Positions 11,283 to 25,000 of a stretch of DNA of 64,000 nt are shown here, piece after piece. Under the pieces are notes generated by a model. That model saw nothing but the letters and a program-made list of their open reading frames with translations. It was not told the origin of the DNA and did no database searches. Within the stretch, counting starts at the first letter, position 1; the number at the start of each line of letters is the position of its first letter. Origin of the DNA: Amia ocellicauda (taxonomy: Eukaryota > Chordata > Actinopteri > Amiiformes > Amiidae); the NCBI RefSeq assembly GCF_036373705.1, contig NC_089869.1, forward strand, positions 10,055,676 to 10,119,675. Reading direction: 5' to 3'. Both the position numbers and the translations under genes were made by a program.

Positions 11283-14272
11283 ATGGTAAGGATATTGCTA
11301 TTCTATTCTGGGAATAATAAAGCTCACATTACAAAGGTGAACCGAGGATTAATGCTAAAGTAACGTAAAACTGGGATATGGGGTCTGACAAAAAGTAGGC
11401 AGATAAAGATAAAATCTCATAGTAGCTGGGAGATTTCCAGATCAAAGAGATTAAACTGATTCTGTGTGATGGCATATGTGACCCAAAAAGATTAGTAAAT
11501 TGCTATTTTTAAAGTAAAGGGCCCCCTGTAAATCTGGATGTATTTGTTTAGGTGTCAGATAGCTTGTTAGGGACAAATGTACAGTTTTGTGTAATGATTG
11601 TAAAAATAATAGGCACTGATCTTACTATCCATAAAACAAATACACACACATTCTAGTGTGCTTATTTCTATAGTAATACTTGCTGCCGATTCTATTTGCG
11701 TGTGACTTTTCCTGCCACTGGCATTGCCACCTGAAACAGACTGCTGTGCCCCCGGCCGTGCTTGTGCCTGTTTTGTAATCCAGATGTATTGCTGGCAGAG
11801 GAGGTTGTCCTGTTGCTATGGTGCCTGCTTGCGGTCAGATCTCTTTATCAGCAGCCGCACTGGAAAAAGAGCAGTGCTCTTCATTTCATTGTGAGATCTG
11901 TTTGCTTTGCGTCAATGTTTGAAAGAAACTGCATCGGCTGTGTGTGTGGGGCCATATATATATATATATTTTTTAGAAGATATATATACTAGATAAACTA
12001 AGAAAAAATACACACACATATATATACTAAAATAGTATCCTTCAAATTGTATAGGTACATAAATTCTCTGACATAAAATGATTGAATAATGTCTTAATAT
12101 TTACAAGAGTTTTGTGTTCAGAGGATTGTAAGCGCGTTTCTTTTTTCTCCCTCACTGATTCTTACTTTGTCTCAGTCTATCAAAGATTAGTGTAATTTTC
12201 ACATCAATCTGTGTCACGTGTGCACAGATAGGCTGTGGAATGTCATGGCCGAGCACACGGCGCAGTGGAAGCCATGCTGAGTGTAAAGGGAATAGGCCAG
12301 CTCAGTAAAATGTAGGAATTCCACAATTTGTTCCAGATAGCTTTGAACAGCCAATTGGAAAGCTGAGTGACTCTCCTTCCCCTTTTCAGATATGTTGTGC
12401 AACACCATTCTTTAGAGAAAAGTAAACTGAAGCATACTTTAGTACTTTACCATTATACCATACTTTAAAAACTAGCTTTGACTTTCCATTTAGTTAAAAA
12501 CGAAAAATAAAAGCAGCAGACAAATTAAAGTCTATATTTAGTCTCTTGCAGAATAAGTAAATAAATTATACATCAAAAGAGGTTAAAACAGCAATGGGCC
12601 AGATTGAGCGGTGATGAAAAAAGCCTACATAACAGATGGGAAGATTAAATTAAATTAAATTAAGTAGATTAAATAAAGTTTGCAGGCATGTTGCAACAAG
12701 TTGAGTGTCTGGTCAGCAGATCTGCTTGTGACATGGTGAAGACAGACAGTCCAAGGTTACTTTCCTTACCTCCAACTATCCGAACCAGTCTGAGATCCAC
12801 TGGAATTCTAAGACAGAACCGTCCCCTTGTAGGACCTAGTGCTGTGAATTAGGTCTAGTCCTTACACATCTTGCAGTGTGCTTAAACAGCGAGGTGGAGG
12901 TCCCAGAGTAAGACTGACAGCGATGCTTTTCAGAGGCCTTCTCTTACCAATAGCTTGGACTCCATTTTGCATGGAAACGGTACGCTGGCTTTGAATTAAG
13001 TGCCCACATTTTCTCTGTCTCTCTCCACTAGGCGGGGAAAGCACAGAGGCTGAGCCAGGAGGAGAGAGACCAGCTCCTTCCACATCTCAGGAATGCTCAG
13101 TGGACCGAGGTGGTGGGGAGGGATGCCATCTACAAGGAATTCCTCTTCAAAGACTTCAACCAGGTAAGCCAGCACAGGAAAACATTATCTTTATGGCAAG
13201 CTCAATTATAGTAAAGCTTTATCTAATGATACACAGTCACATTAACTTATAAAACATATAGCTTCTAAGGTGATCTAGTGATTATGAAAAGTGTCTTGTT
13301 ACTAAGACCATGCTAGCCTGAGGAAAAATATGCTATACATCAGTTTCCTTTCAATACTTCAACATTAACAAGTTGCTACCTATGTATTATTTATTTATTT
13401 ATTGGCAGACGCCCTTATCCAGGGCGACTTACACAAGTTATGTAGTTATGAAAACACATTTTAAACTCTCCTCCTTGGATATAGAAATATCACAGAACTG
13501 TAATGTTATCCTACTCCATTCTACACACTTTTTAAATACTCACAGTCACGTGCATCTCGCTGTTCATGGGGTTGTTCTTTGAGGACAATTAATATACTCG
13601 GAGTTGTGCCTGGCTGACAATGTTACCTTTGTCATTTCTCACAGGCTTTTGGCTTCATGTCTAGGGTGGCTCTTCAGGCTGAGAAGATGGACCATCATCC
13701 AGAGTGGTTTAATGTGTACAACAAGGTACAGCAAGTCTCAAGAGCTAGGTTCTGTTGTTTAAGACTAGTGGCCAAATCCATTAATGAACTTAAAGTGAAG
13801 TTTTCCCATTAGGTGTTCCTTGACTTAAAGGGTGGTGCACAACAAACCTTAATGCACTGAAGTCAAGATATCTGTGAAGAGAGAAGCTACGATCTTTCAC
13901 TTAAAATTTGTTAGTACTTAGAGTTTTATTCAACTGGTCCCAGGTTTTATTAATATGACCAGCTGAATAAACAAAGACCTGGTACAGGTAAAGTGGGAGG
14001 AAAAGTCTGGAACCATGAATGCTGAACCATGATATCAGACTTTTCCAAAGAATCATCTAGCAAAGTAAAAGTAAAAGCAGTCAATGCAAAACTGTTTGGA
14101 CTTTTCGGACTGTGGAGGTTTCTACAGTCTAGTAAAGACCAACAGCTAAATAACAATTAAATATTTGTGTTTTTTTCAGGTTCAGATCACTCTGAGTACA
14201 CATGACTGTGGAGGACTTTCTCAACGAGACATCACCCTCGCCACCTTCATCGAACAGGCAGCCGTTTTTTAG
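11283..14272 (+). CDS. PCBD1: Pterin-4a-carbinolamine dehydratase / DCoH (PCBD1), complete
   Basis: Coding exons 11283-11285, 13032-13163, 13645-13725 and 14180-14272 give 102 aa (human: 104 aa). All introns are GT/AG and all boundaries are phase 0. Exon 1 codes only the initiator Met: ATG directly precedes the donor GTAAGG. Exon 2 gives [20 protein letters not shown], almost the mammalian sequence. Active-site His residues are in [12 protein letters not shown] (H62, H63) and LSTHDCGG (H80), counting Met as 1. The enzyme dehydrates 4a-hydroxytetrahydrobiopterin, recycling the cofactor of aromatic amino-acid hydroxylases; the same protein binds HNF1 as a dimerisation cofactor in the nucleus. 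It is head-to-head with the HGSNAT-like gene and convergent with SGPL1. The reading frame is intact. Confidence 0.97.
13385..13432 (+). repeat. Fish interspersed-repeat core in PCBD1 intron 2
   Basis: An (ATTT)n run leads into GGCAGACGCCCTTATCCAGG and GCGACTTACA, a motif I know from SINE/LINE-type repeats scattered in fish genomes. Only this short core is recognisable. Confidence 0.5.
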
Positions 14273-14754
14273 TCTGCCCACATGAGACATGTAAACTCAA
14301 CCCAAACAAGCCAAAAAGCTGTTCATTAAATGTTGTAGTGATTGGTAATAATTACATATCTGGGACGAGACAAACTGAGTGATCACAAGTCTGGGCTTTC
14401 AACCCTTCACAAGCAGTGTTAAAGAAATCCAGTGATCATATGAGCAAAGACAGAAACCAAGTATCATTTCAAACTCGTACTGTACAATGTGGGGGTTTTG
14501 GAGTTTTTGTAGAATTATATCCTTTTCAGTATTGATTTTGTGTGAAAAGTCACATCATACCAGTGCCTGCTTTGAGAAAGACTTGGCCAGTTTGATTATA
14601 TTGAGGAAAGGGGCAAAAACTAATCTATAAACTGCATCATTGGACAGAAAACAGTACACAAACTGTCCACAGGAGCAACAGCTGGTGAAGTAAATATAAT
14701 CTGGTAACAATTATTTACATTTCAAACAATATTTAACTATTTAAGAGCAAATTA

Positions 14755-14760
14755 AATAAA
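14755..14760 (+). terminator. Candidate PCBD1 poly(A) signal
   Basis: AATAAA lies 483 bases after the PCBD1 stop, the first plain signal in the 3' UTR. Another lies near 15114. The site used cannot be decided. Confidence 0.4.
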
Positions 14761-17700
14761 TGTCTTGAAATTGGGGCAAAGCAATTGGTGGAGAAATAAC
14801 TCTGCCGCTTGGCTAGCTGTTATCAGTCACAAGATTGGGGAAGAGTGAAAAAAACACAAATTTTGCTCCCGAGCTGCTGCTGTCAATAAGTAATACAAAT
14901 ATAATTTGAATGAATGCATTCAAGGCAGACAGAATGGTTTCTGAACATTAAAAAGCCTGTGTTAGAAACCCACATACAAGTCTGTTACTCATAGAAACAG
15001 ACCAATAAGTAAATATCTTACCGTTATCTGCATTCCAATGCTTTCAACCAAAATGTAATTGTTCCATTTAGGTAAGTTATTAACTTGGGTATTTTCCAGT
15101 GTGCCTTATTTTGAATAAATGTTTTGAGTGATACAAACCTATTTCAGTGTTCATTTTCTTAAAACTAAACCCACAGAAATGCTTAAATAAAGAATAAACT
15201 GTGCCGTACGTTGACTGCAACCAGTATTTAGATGTCAGATGTACAAGTGTGCAATGAATGAACACTAAAAAGCTCAACATATATGCATGTTTTTATACTT
15301 CATATTCTGGGTGATTGTTACAGTATTTGTACATCAACCAGTTGGAGTCACCTATTCATATCTGGTCCTTCCAGCACTGGTACAAGGTTACTTCACTTTA
15401 TTAAGCAACAAAATTATATGTAATATTTAAAGCCTATTGATGCATCAAACATGCTAAAAATCCTACATTCATCGTCAATTACACCAATACAATAAATGAC
15501 ACGTAAAAGTTTTAAAAACCTCAAATCGAGGCAATGTTTATATTTAAGGACAACACTTGGTATTTTTTTCTTTTTAATTAGTTACACAGTAAAACAGTGG
15601 GACTGCAAACAGATCAGAACTGAAGATAAAATATACCTTTAAAATGTACAATTTTTAATTCATTTTTTATAAATATCTAGAGGTCCAACATCTTTATAAA
15701 TGCCATGCGATTCTTTTTTTCTTCTTCTCACAAACATTTTGGAACCCAGGGCCAGAACCAGACTGGAAGTGGAATATTCAGCCAAAATGCTTATTGGACG
15801 ATTTATTTTGCTAATTATTATTACATTTTCATCAGATGTAGAAAGGTTCTCTGCCAACAAAATAATGTTTCAGTAAAGTGTTGTTTTAAAAATATTAGTC
15901 AGGAAACTAATATCGTAAGCAACATAAAAAAAAAACAGGGTACGTCAAAACCACCAAGGAAATGGTGCCCCTGCAGGCACCTAATAGACACCTAACGTGC
16001 AGGACCCAACAATTGTTTAGACACTTGGCTGAATTAAAGCTGGTGTGTTGAGGGTTAATTATGTTGAGACACTTAAAGAAACAACGGGTCACCAAACATG
16101 TGCAGGTAAATATTGTCATGACAAATAGGAAACAAGACAACAATTGCCTTCAATTAAATACAAACAAACATGGTTTATCGTCAGAAAAGTTTGAAACTGA
16201 CAAACAATGTTTATGTTTAATACCTATTCTTAGTGCCTAGGGTGTTATTTTCAGTTATTTATGTATAGTCCACCCAACCATATTGAATTTGGGCTTTCTA
16301 CAATTCGATATAGAGTATATTCCGTTATGTCCCTTGATTTCTCTGGGAGAAACATAACTGCTTGACATACGGACTAAATGGATCAACAATCCTTTAGACA
16401 ACTTCAAAATACTCCTATTAATTAGCAGTAAATATTATTCATTTGTTTGTTTCTACTGAACATTTAATAAATGGTGATTAACTCATTAAGACATTGTAAT
16501 TTGTGTTACCACTAAAAGAAGCAAAATCATACATTAGTTCCCACACCAAATATGGTTCAGCTTAGAAGGCATACAGGTGAATGCTTCTTAATCCTCTTTG
16601 AAAGATCGTGCCGTTTAAAAAAAAAAGTCAGTGCATTTCTCCAGACAATATCTCTGGTCAAGGTGCTTTAGGAACGTTTTTAATGTAAGGGTCAGTAGAC
16701 ATGGTTATGAGAGTGGACTGAGGGTTGAGGAAGAGGACTGCAGAAACAAGTCTAGAATAGGCCAAGATAAAATCTGAAGCCCAACCTGCATACTTTACTC
16801 CAGAAATATTTGTAGAGATCGTTATCAGAATTCAGGGATATTTTGGGAGACGTTGCGGAACAACCATTTCAATTATTTTGTAGCATAACGTTAAAGTTAC
16901 ACCTCATAACCAATCAAGCTGTACCCTGCATTAATGTCCATGTGACTTGAACTGTTAAAGTGATGAGAACACAGTGGTATATATATAACAAACAAAAAAC
17001 AAATTCCATCTCAGTTTCTGAAGTGGTTCATTACATGATCGAAGTGGTTACAAACATTGCAAATGCTTTGAGTTTTACACAGCTGAACAAAAGGTCAAGT
17101 GTCATTAAAATGTAGATTAACATTAGTTTGCATACAATATATAGATGTAATTAACTTCTAATTAGATCTAAAATGGTGACACAGAACTCCTTTTCAACTT
17201 AAGTATTCGACTGTAGAATTTTACTACAGTGAAATATTCTGCTTAAATCACGCAGCAAAAACTAACTGAGGATAGTTCTGGATATTAAAATGTATTATCT
17301 AAGCATACAGCCTGTATGCCCCAAATCGCTGTCACTTCCACACGATGCAATTATGTATTTCTATTTTAAAAGTTGAAGGCTTTCCCTTTTCCTTTAGCAT
17401 CAGAAATATGTTCATCGCATAGAGCAGAGGTTCTCAGTCTCCACATACAATGTATTAATAATGAATGCGTTCCAGAGCATGAGCTTTGCCTAAGCCTACT
17501 TCACGTGTGTCACTATTGAAATGTAGCAAGACAGAGAGGTAGATGGAAGTGTAAAAACAAAAAACCTGGGTCTTCGCACTTCCCTTGTCAAGCAGACAGA
17601 TAACTGGGTGTAGAAATACTGTCACCTTCTTCCCGAGAGAGAGAGATGCCATATCAAACATGATGCACTACTACTATTCTCAGTCAAACAAAGAAAAGTG

Positions 17701-19066
17701 GGTCAAAGTCCAAAAGGTTAGTGATCTTGCCCATCCCTCTGAAAGTCACCTAGCTTGTCTGGAATGTACAGCACATGAATAAATAAATAAATAAAAATCG
17801 ATGCAGACCTGTAGTACTGAGCCTATTGTCAAATATAACACTGCTGGCAGCCAGGAAATTTGGAGAGAGGAAACAGTATCTATCTATCTATATCTATCTC
17901 TATGAATCAGGTTTGATTCCATTGGGAACCAACACTACAGTAAGTTTCACAGTATCTTCATTTTTCATGACTGCAGGATTGCAGAATACCTTTACAACAG
18001 TATTCAAAGTAGGAAAGTCAACCTAATGCAGTCATATATTGTTTTACTTGTCCTATTAGAATGAGAAAGCTAAGATTAAAATTTAGCATGGTTGTATGTT
18101 TTTAGAAATTATACTATCTTAGAATCTTAGAACAAACAGAATCTTCCAACATAAAGAAGTCCTTTGTGTTGTATTATAACCTAGATTTTATTAACCGTTT
18201 TCTTTATTTTTTTTTAAATATATAAGGTATTTGTTGGAAATTCTATTGATTATCTTTCTATTTCAATGCAGCCATGAAGTGATTAAGCAAGGTGCACATT
18301 TTCCAAAAAATATGAAATACAAATCATCTGTATGGACAAGAAGGTTTAGCATTTCCTACCTGTGCTCAAACAAAAGCTCTAACAAATAGTGTGACAGTCA
18401 TGGTTTTACAGAAATGGCATGATCCATTTGAAAAGCCCATCTTCTACATATGTGACAAAGATTATTGGTATGCTAAAAACACTGATTTTCAAGAAACATT
18501 TTAAGTGTTGATAAAAAAAAAACACAATTGTGGAAGTTAACTTAGCTTTAAAAGTCTTACTGAAGATTAATTTATATAATTCAGTATTTATGTACTTTCA
18601 CCTTCTGGCAGACAGTTTCATCACACCCTAAAGGTGGAGACAGATTAAAGGAATCGAATGTGCTCAGAGGAATGAATATATTGTGGAGTGTGTTCATGAT
18701 TTGTCAAATTACAAACAAATATAATGGATCTGAGCATTTTCAAAGCAGGTTTTTGGTGTCACCTTTTGTTTTTCAAAACTAAGCTGTATAAAAAAAATAT
18801 ATATATTCTATTCTATAACAGTTACCAATTAATTTTAATTTCCAAAATTAAAAAACGACACTTGCCTTTTCCGTACACAGGTTAATGATTATGTCACAGG
18901 AATGAGAAAAGGGTTCGCCTATCTGGACTTAATATCTACTGCATGTACAACAAAACACAGGGGAAGAACAAAAAAAAAAAAAAAGTATAACAAAACACAA
19001 AACATCAGAAGTACCTGCTGTTATCCACAGGTAGGCCTGTCTCCCTGAATACCAAGATACCCTGTC
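14761..19066. other. Convergent PCBD1/SGPL1 intergenic and 3' UTR region
   Basis: AT-rich DNA between two stop codons facing each other. The 3' UTRs of both genes must lie here. Minus-strand AATAAA motifs suitable for SGPL1 occur near 18205, 15793 and 15393. A short (TATC)n run sits near 17880. No transposon or further gene was recognised; short open frames here show no family motif. Confidence 0.5.
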
Positions 19067-22000
19067 TCAGTGAGTCTTGGAGGTGCCGTTCATGTGCTTA
19101 TTTTCTGTGGAGGGAAGGTCTGTGCTGTAGAGGCAGTCTAGGAAACCTTGAGAGATCTCGGTCACCATTGAGCGATCGGGGATCGACTGTGCCATGCCGT
19201 AGATGGCTCCCTAGAGACAGAAACCGCAGTGTTAGACAACATCTTGGTCAATAACGTGCACCCAATTGCGGTACCTGTGCAAACCAGCTCACCATTCCAG
19301 TGGTTTTCTCTTTGGGATTTTTCATGATAACTGCCGTCGACTCTCGGACGTCTTTGACGAACCTATCAGCGACGCCGGGCTTTGTGTGCAGCAGTGTTAT
19401 ACAGATGTGTATACTGTGGGGGGGAGAAGTCAAGGATATGAGATGCAGACAAACCAGAAATGCAAAGTAGTGCGTTATCATGTTATTACTTCAAATTATT
19501 CCAGAGGGAAGATCTCAAGAACATCTTCCTGAAGGGTGTGGTCTATATTTTTATCTTTGAACAAAATCCAAGCATAATACAGGTGTTTGATCTGGAGAAA
19601 CTCTTTTTGAGGAACCTTTTGCTTCCGTTGGGCTCTGTTTTGTTCTAGAAGACTTGCCATTTAAGAAGTGATTTAATTCATAGAAAGCTGAAGAAAATAA
19701 GGCATACTGCTGCAAATCTCACCTTGAAGGAAACTGCAGTGTGTTCAAGTTCCAACCCCTCGAGGTCAAGGCATTTGATAACCGGTAAATGTCAAAAATC
19801 TTGGAGCCCAGAGCCACAACAGAGACTTCAGGCTTGCCAAATACGAACAACCCGTCCACCTTGCGGACTCTGCGAAACACAAACGCCAGTATGTCATAGT
19901 ATTGCAATAACTCCACATAACTGAACTGTTGGCAAAACATCAATGTGGTGAATGCACATTATTCCCCGGATGTGTAAAGTGTAAAGCGCATTTGACACGG
20001 GTTATATATATTCAAACTCCACTTCACCCCTTTTGTTCTACCATTCATCAAACAATGAACCCACAGACAGGCTGAAACAACGTACTCTGCTTCAATGAAC
20101 CGTGCGGTTTTAATAATCTTCCTCGTGGCCTCAACGTAGCCCTTCTCCCCCATATGCATCATGGTGGCCCAGCAAGCTGCAATGATGCCTCCTGGTCGAG
20201 AGCCAGCTATGGAGGGAGATGCGTAGATGCCCCCTTGCCAGTCTGGGGCCACGAAGAACTGGTAATGTCTGTAACTCTTGTCACTGTACAGCACTACAGA
20301 AGAACCTTTTGGGGCAAAACCATACTGAACAGGAGAGGGGGAAAAACAGATAAAAGATCAGTTCCATAGTAAAAGCTTTCATTTGTACGTTTTCTGTTTT
20401 CAAATTTCATCTCAAAAACAAAACAATACATATTTGTTTCTCTTTCTCTCCCTCTCTCACCTTGTGCGTGTCGGCTGAAATGCTGGTCACCCCCTTCACC
20501 CGGAAGTCAAACGGAGCAAGTGGGTAGTTGGCCTTTTCCATGAAAACTATGAGGAAGCCACCCAAACAAGCATCTACATGGAATGGAATGTTGTATCTGA
20601 CAGCCAACTGGAAATACAGAAATATTAATAGTAACATTACGACAAATGCAAACTAAGTAAATTATAAAATAAATAGATTGTATATATGCTGCTATAGAAA
20701 TTTCAGCGTGTTCGTTACCTTTGCCACCTCCTGCACAGGGTCCATAGCACCATGAGGGAACTGAGGAGCAGAGCAGACCAGCATGGCGGTGTTCTTGGAT
20801 ATGGCGCTCCTCATCGCCTGATGCAAAAGAGCACGTTTTACTGTTAATGCCAAATTCATTCACAAGAGTTCCCCATTTTCACATCTTTAGGATCCATTGT
20901 ATAGCTGCTGTTGTCCATCTTTGATTATTTGCCATTTTAACATTTTCACTCTTCAGGTGATTTTTTTTATGATTCACTCAAACCTTCATTCAGGATTTGT
21001 AACCCAGAGACGAGAACTGACCTTCACGTCCACTTGCATGGTTGTCGGATTCAGGGGGATGTGGATGATTTTCATGCCGAAGTAGTGTGCCGCTTTGTCA
21101 AACGCTGCATGGACACTGATAGGTGCAAGGCTGAAAAGGGGAAATTATAAATCGTTTTCAACCGGTTGCATCGAATCTGTAGGTTTGCTATCAAAAATCA
21201 AGCAAACAACCAATCTTGGAGCATACAAATCTGCACAAACCAAAAGTGCATCGGTATATTATAATCAACTAAATGAAGACATTTAATAACATAATGGCAG
21301 TTTAGGCTTAAAAGTGTTTTATACAAAATCAATTAAGAGGAACACGAGATGCAAGAAATTAAAAAAAAAAACAGGAACTGAAATAAAGAAGAGCTAATTT
21401 TATTATGTGCCTTTGAGGTCTAATTGAATGCTGGCATTGTTTTCTCCTGTGTAAGGAAAGTCATGGTTCCCAAGGCGACAAATACTGTGGGTCTTGCACT
21501 TCTGATACACAAGCTTGTTCCTTTGTCTTTCTCCACTGCTGTCTTAATGAGAAACACTGCTCGGCAATGGAATGTCTTGCCTAACCAACTCTAACAATGG
21601 CTTACCATATTAGACCATAGCACCAAAACAAGGTTCATTACAATAGTGTTGCTATATAATTAGCTTGGACTTATTGAATTCTTAATTCACAGAGTAGCAA
21701 GTGGTTACAGCAGGTGTTTGTACTGTATTAGGAGATGTTATATGTTCTACTGATCTAGCCCAAATACATTTCCATTGCTGTAGCTCTGGTCTCCCCAGGC
21801 CTGCTGTTTGGTGTGACTTACATTTCTGGGTGTTTGATGCCACGCTCTCTTGCCAGATCCCTGTATGCTTTGCAAGCCATCAAGATACTTTCAGTACCTC
21901 CAGATGTAACCTAAAGACAGAAAACATAAGAGAATAGAGACCTGAATAAAACTGTCAGACTTGACAACATATGTACAGTAATCTCTCACTGTGGGAGGAA

Positions 22001-25000
22001 AAGAACTGTAACGAACAAACTCAATAGATTCAAGATAAAAACCCTAATGTGAACAAAAAACAAACATACAACAACAAGATTTGAAAAGGTTTGCTAAAAC
22101 CATGGAGTGATGGTTCTGAAAGGCCACTTTCAAGAAAACACACTATTACTATTTTGTACCATATGTAAAATTATATTTTAAAAAAAAAACTGATACAGAT
22201 GATGTTTCCGTTGATCGAGGGAACATTTAATGATTTATTGCTTTTAACCTTAATCTCAGATAATGTAAAGGTTATTTAGTTTCCAATGAAGAATACAGCT
22301 ATACAGGACATTTGCTTAATCTTTTGGATAACACATATGTCCAAGATATTGTTTTTTGTTTGTTTGTTTGTTTGAATATACATATACAATAATACATTTT
22401 TTACACTTTCAATACTTACATTAAAAATAACCAAACAAAAGTTAAATAGCAAATTATTAAAATATAAAGTAAAAAAATTCATAAATGTCAAAACTGGTCA
22501 GGCCAACTTTTTACCTCTATATGCCTGAATTAAAATACAAATTAAGTACAAAATGCCTCTGTGAAGGTGACTGAGGACCGTAGAGTGAAAATAAACATGA
22601 TAAAACAGTTGGTAGTCTCCCTTTACACCGCTATATTTTAAATATTGCATAGTTATGTAGGCACTGTGTAAAAACTAAAACCACCCTTGTGTAATCAGAT
22701 CCATTCATACAGGAGAGTATGGAGGGATCGGACAGAACAAACACTTAAAAAAAGTACTACAGCAGGGTTAAATGTGGCAAAAACAGATCATGAAATCAAA
22801 GTAAGCTACCCAGTTCATCCATGATGGGAAAAAGGAGAGTAAAGATTTCTATAATGGCATTAGAGTATATATCATCCTGTCACGACTAATGGACATAATC
22901 TAACTTCCCTCTTTGCACCAGGATTTACAAAGCAACGTCTGTGGCACCTTGGTTTACCCAAAGAGGAACTGACGTGTTTGTGGATGTTGTGCAAAGAAAT
23001 ACCCTATGCTGAAAATCTGTTGTCTGTGCATGTTTGAAAAAGGAGATCACACTGTACACAAAGGCTGAATTTTTTGGCAAAGACAGCAGTTTGAACAAGC
23101 GTCTGGACTGCTGAACCTCAAGAGCAGACCTTCTGTGGAGAGAATTCATCAATAACAAAAAAAAAATGTCAGGGGAAACTAAGTGACTAAAAACAGTAGG
23201 TTGCAATGATTACAATGATATATTTAGTTTCTAAAATGCTAACCATAGCTATTAGTTGCTGAGTATTTACTTGTGATCAGAAGGACACTCACACATTGCA
23301 GAAAGATCAATTTAAAACCCTTTAAGAGGAAACCTTGCACAACAGCCAAATAACCAAATATTGGAGGCATGTGAGCATGTTGCAATTCTTGATATTGTTT
23401 ATCCAACAGAAAGAAGATATTGTTGCAGTCATTTATGTCAGCCAGAGGGGAAGAGAAGCAAATGTTTCTGTCCCAAGCATGGGATTGAGCTTTTTGCACT
23501 TTGCGTTAAAGAGGTAAATACACCCTAAAGCTTAGGCTACATGCCTTAAACATTTGTAAATAAAGTTTAAAGGCAGTCAAACTTGATAAGTCTCTCTATG
23601 CAGCTTTGGCCTTTGTTTCCTAAGTAACTTACAGTGGCTACAACGTGTCACTGTACGACCACTCCCTCCATTGTCCCTAATCTGTCACACCTGTTCCTCA
23701 CCATTGTCTCTTACAAACCCAAATTAGATACTTTTCCGTCCTTTATCAGAGCTGAGTTTTCAATTTTGACCATGCAGCAGACAGTGGATTGCTTTTTAAT
23801 TGCAGGTGGTGGGTAATTCCTAGGTGTCATGAATGATAGCATTTTCTTCCTACCTGTTGGATGGTCATGTCGTAACATTGTGGGCATTAAGTCTTATGTA
23901 AACTAAACTATTATACAACTTTTTTTGTTCTAACAACACAACTTGTACCCCTAAGAATAGCTACTTGATATCAATCATTTAACACCTTGTGGAAAGGATA
24001 TGTGAAACAATTTACCTGTAAGTATGTAAGAGGAATTAACAATTTCAGGTTTCTTGTCGAATTCAAAAGATGTACTGTATTTAGAAATTAAATGTCATAA
24101 GGCACACAATAAATCACGTTCTTTAGCTTTGAAGAGTATACACCAGCAGAAAGCCATTAAGTGAAACTTTTATAGGCATAATTTAGAGGAACTAATATCA
24201 TAAAAGCCATGCTATTTGTTTTTGGTATGATTTGTTTTGTAATGCACATGGTGCAATTGTTACACAAGAATAAAATGTGCAGACCCACAGACAGCATGAA
24301 CTTGCAAAGTTACTTTGCCAGTTAATATTTGTGACATTCAACGAGAAATCTTGATTAACTAATGACCTCATGTAAAGCACTTGGACAAGGACTCGCTGTA
24401 ATTATGTCAGATTCTCTACTTGAGCTGTGCATAAGATAATTGGACTAATTACTGGAATAATTACAGAAAAAGTGCTTTTTATAAGTGCTAACATGTCTTG
24501 TAGGTACCATCTTTTACATCAATTCACATAACTTAAAGCATCAGCTTGGAAAACAACTGAATGACTCAGTGATTAATAGAAATGAAGGGAAAAAAAAACA
24601 TAACTTGGATATGTTCAAGCAAGGGTTCAGTGCTTTCTACAACAAGTGAAATGTGAAAGACTAACCGTGCCACAGGACTGTGGTCCCCCATGGAAGAGCG
24701 TGCAGGCCATTCGCACCACCTCGGCCTCCATCTTGCGCACACCGGGGAAAATATCAGGATGCAGGGGGTTGCTCCAAGCGAAGTCCCCATAAACCTGAAA
24801 ACACAGCAGTCCACACCGATTAATATTGATCAGGCTACAAGAAAATAATAATCACTAAAAAATGAAAGGGATACCATTTCTTGTTCAGATAAGCACAGCC
24901 TACGACAGTGTTCTTAAAATCTGCAGTTGGGGGCCTTGCTTTGAGACGTACAAGATGGGCTCAGTAGAAGTTGCCTCACCTCACTGGTTGGGGGGCATTC

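Noticed and set aside
20893..20960. CCATTTTAACATTTTCACTC in SGPL1 intron 7, like the LINE tail
   Set aside because: About 25 bp only, with no extension on either side.
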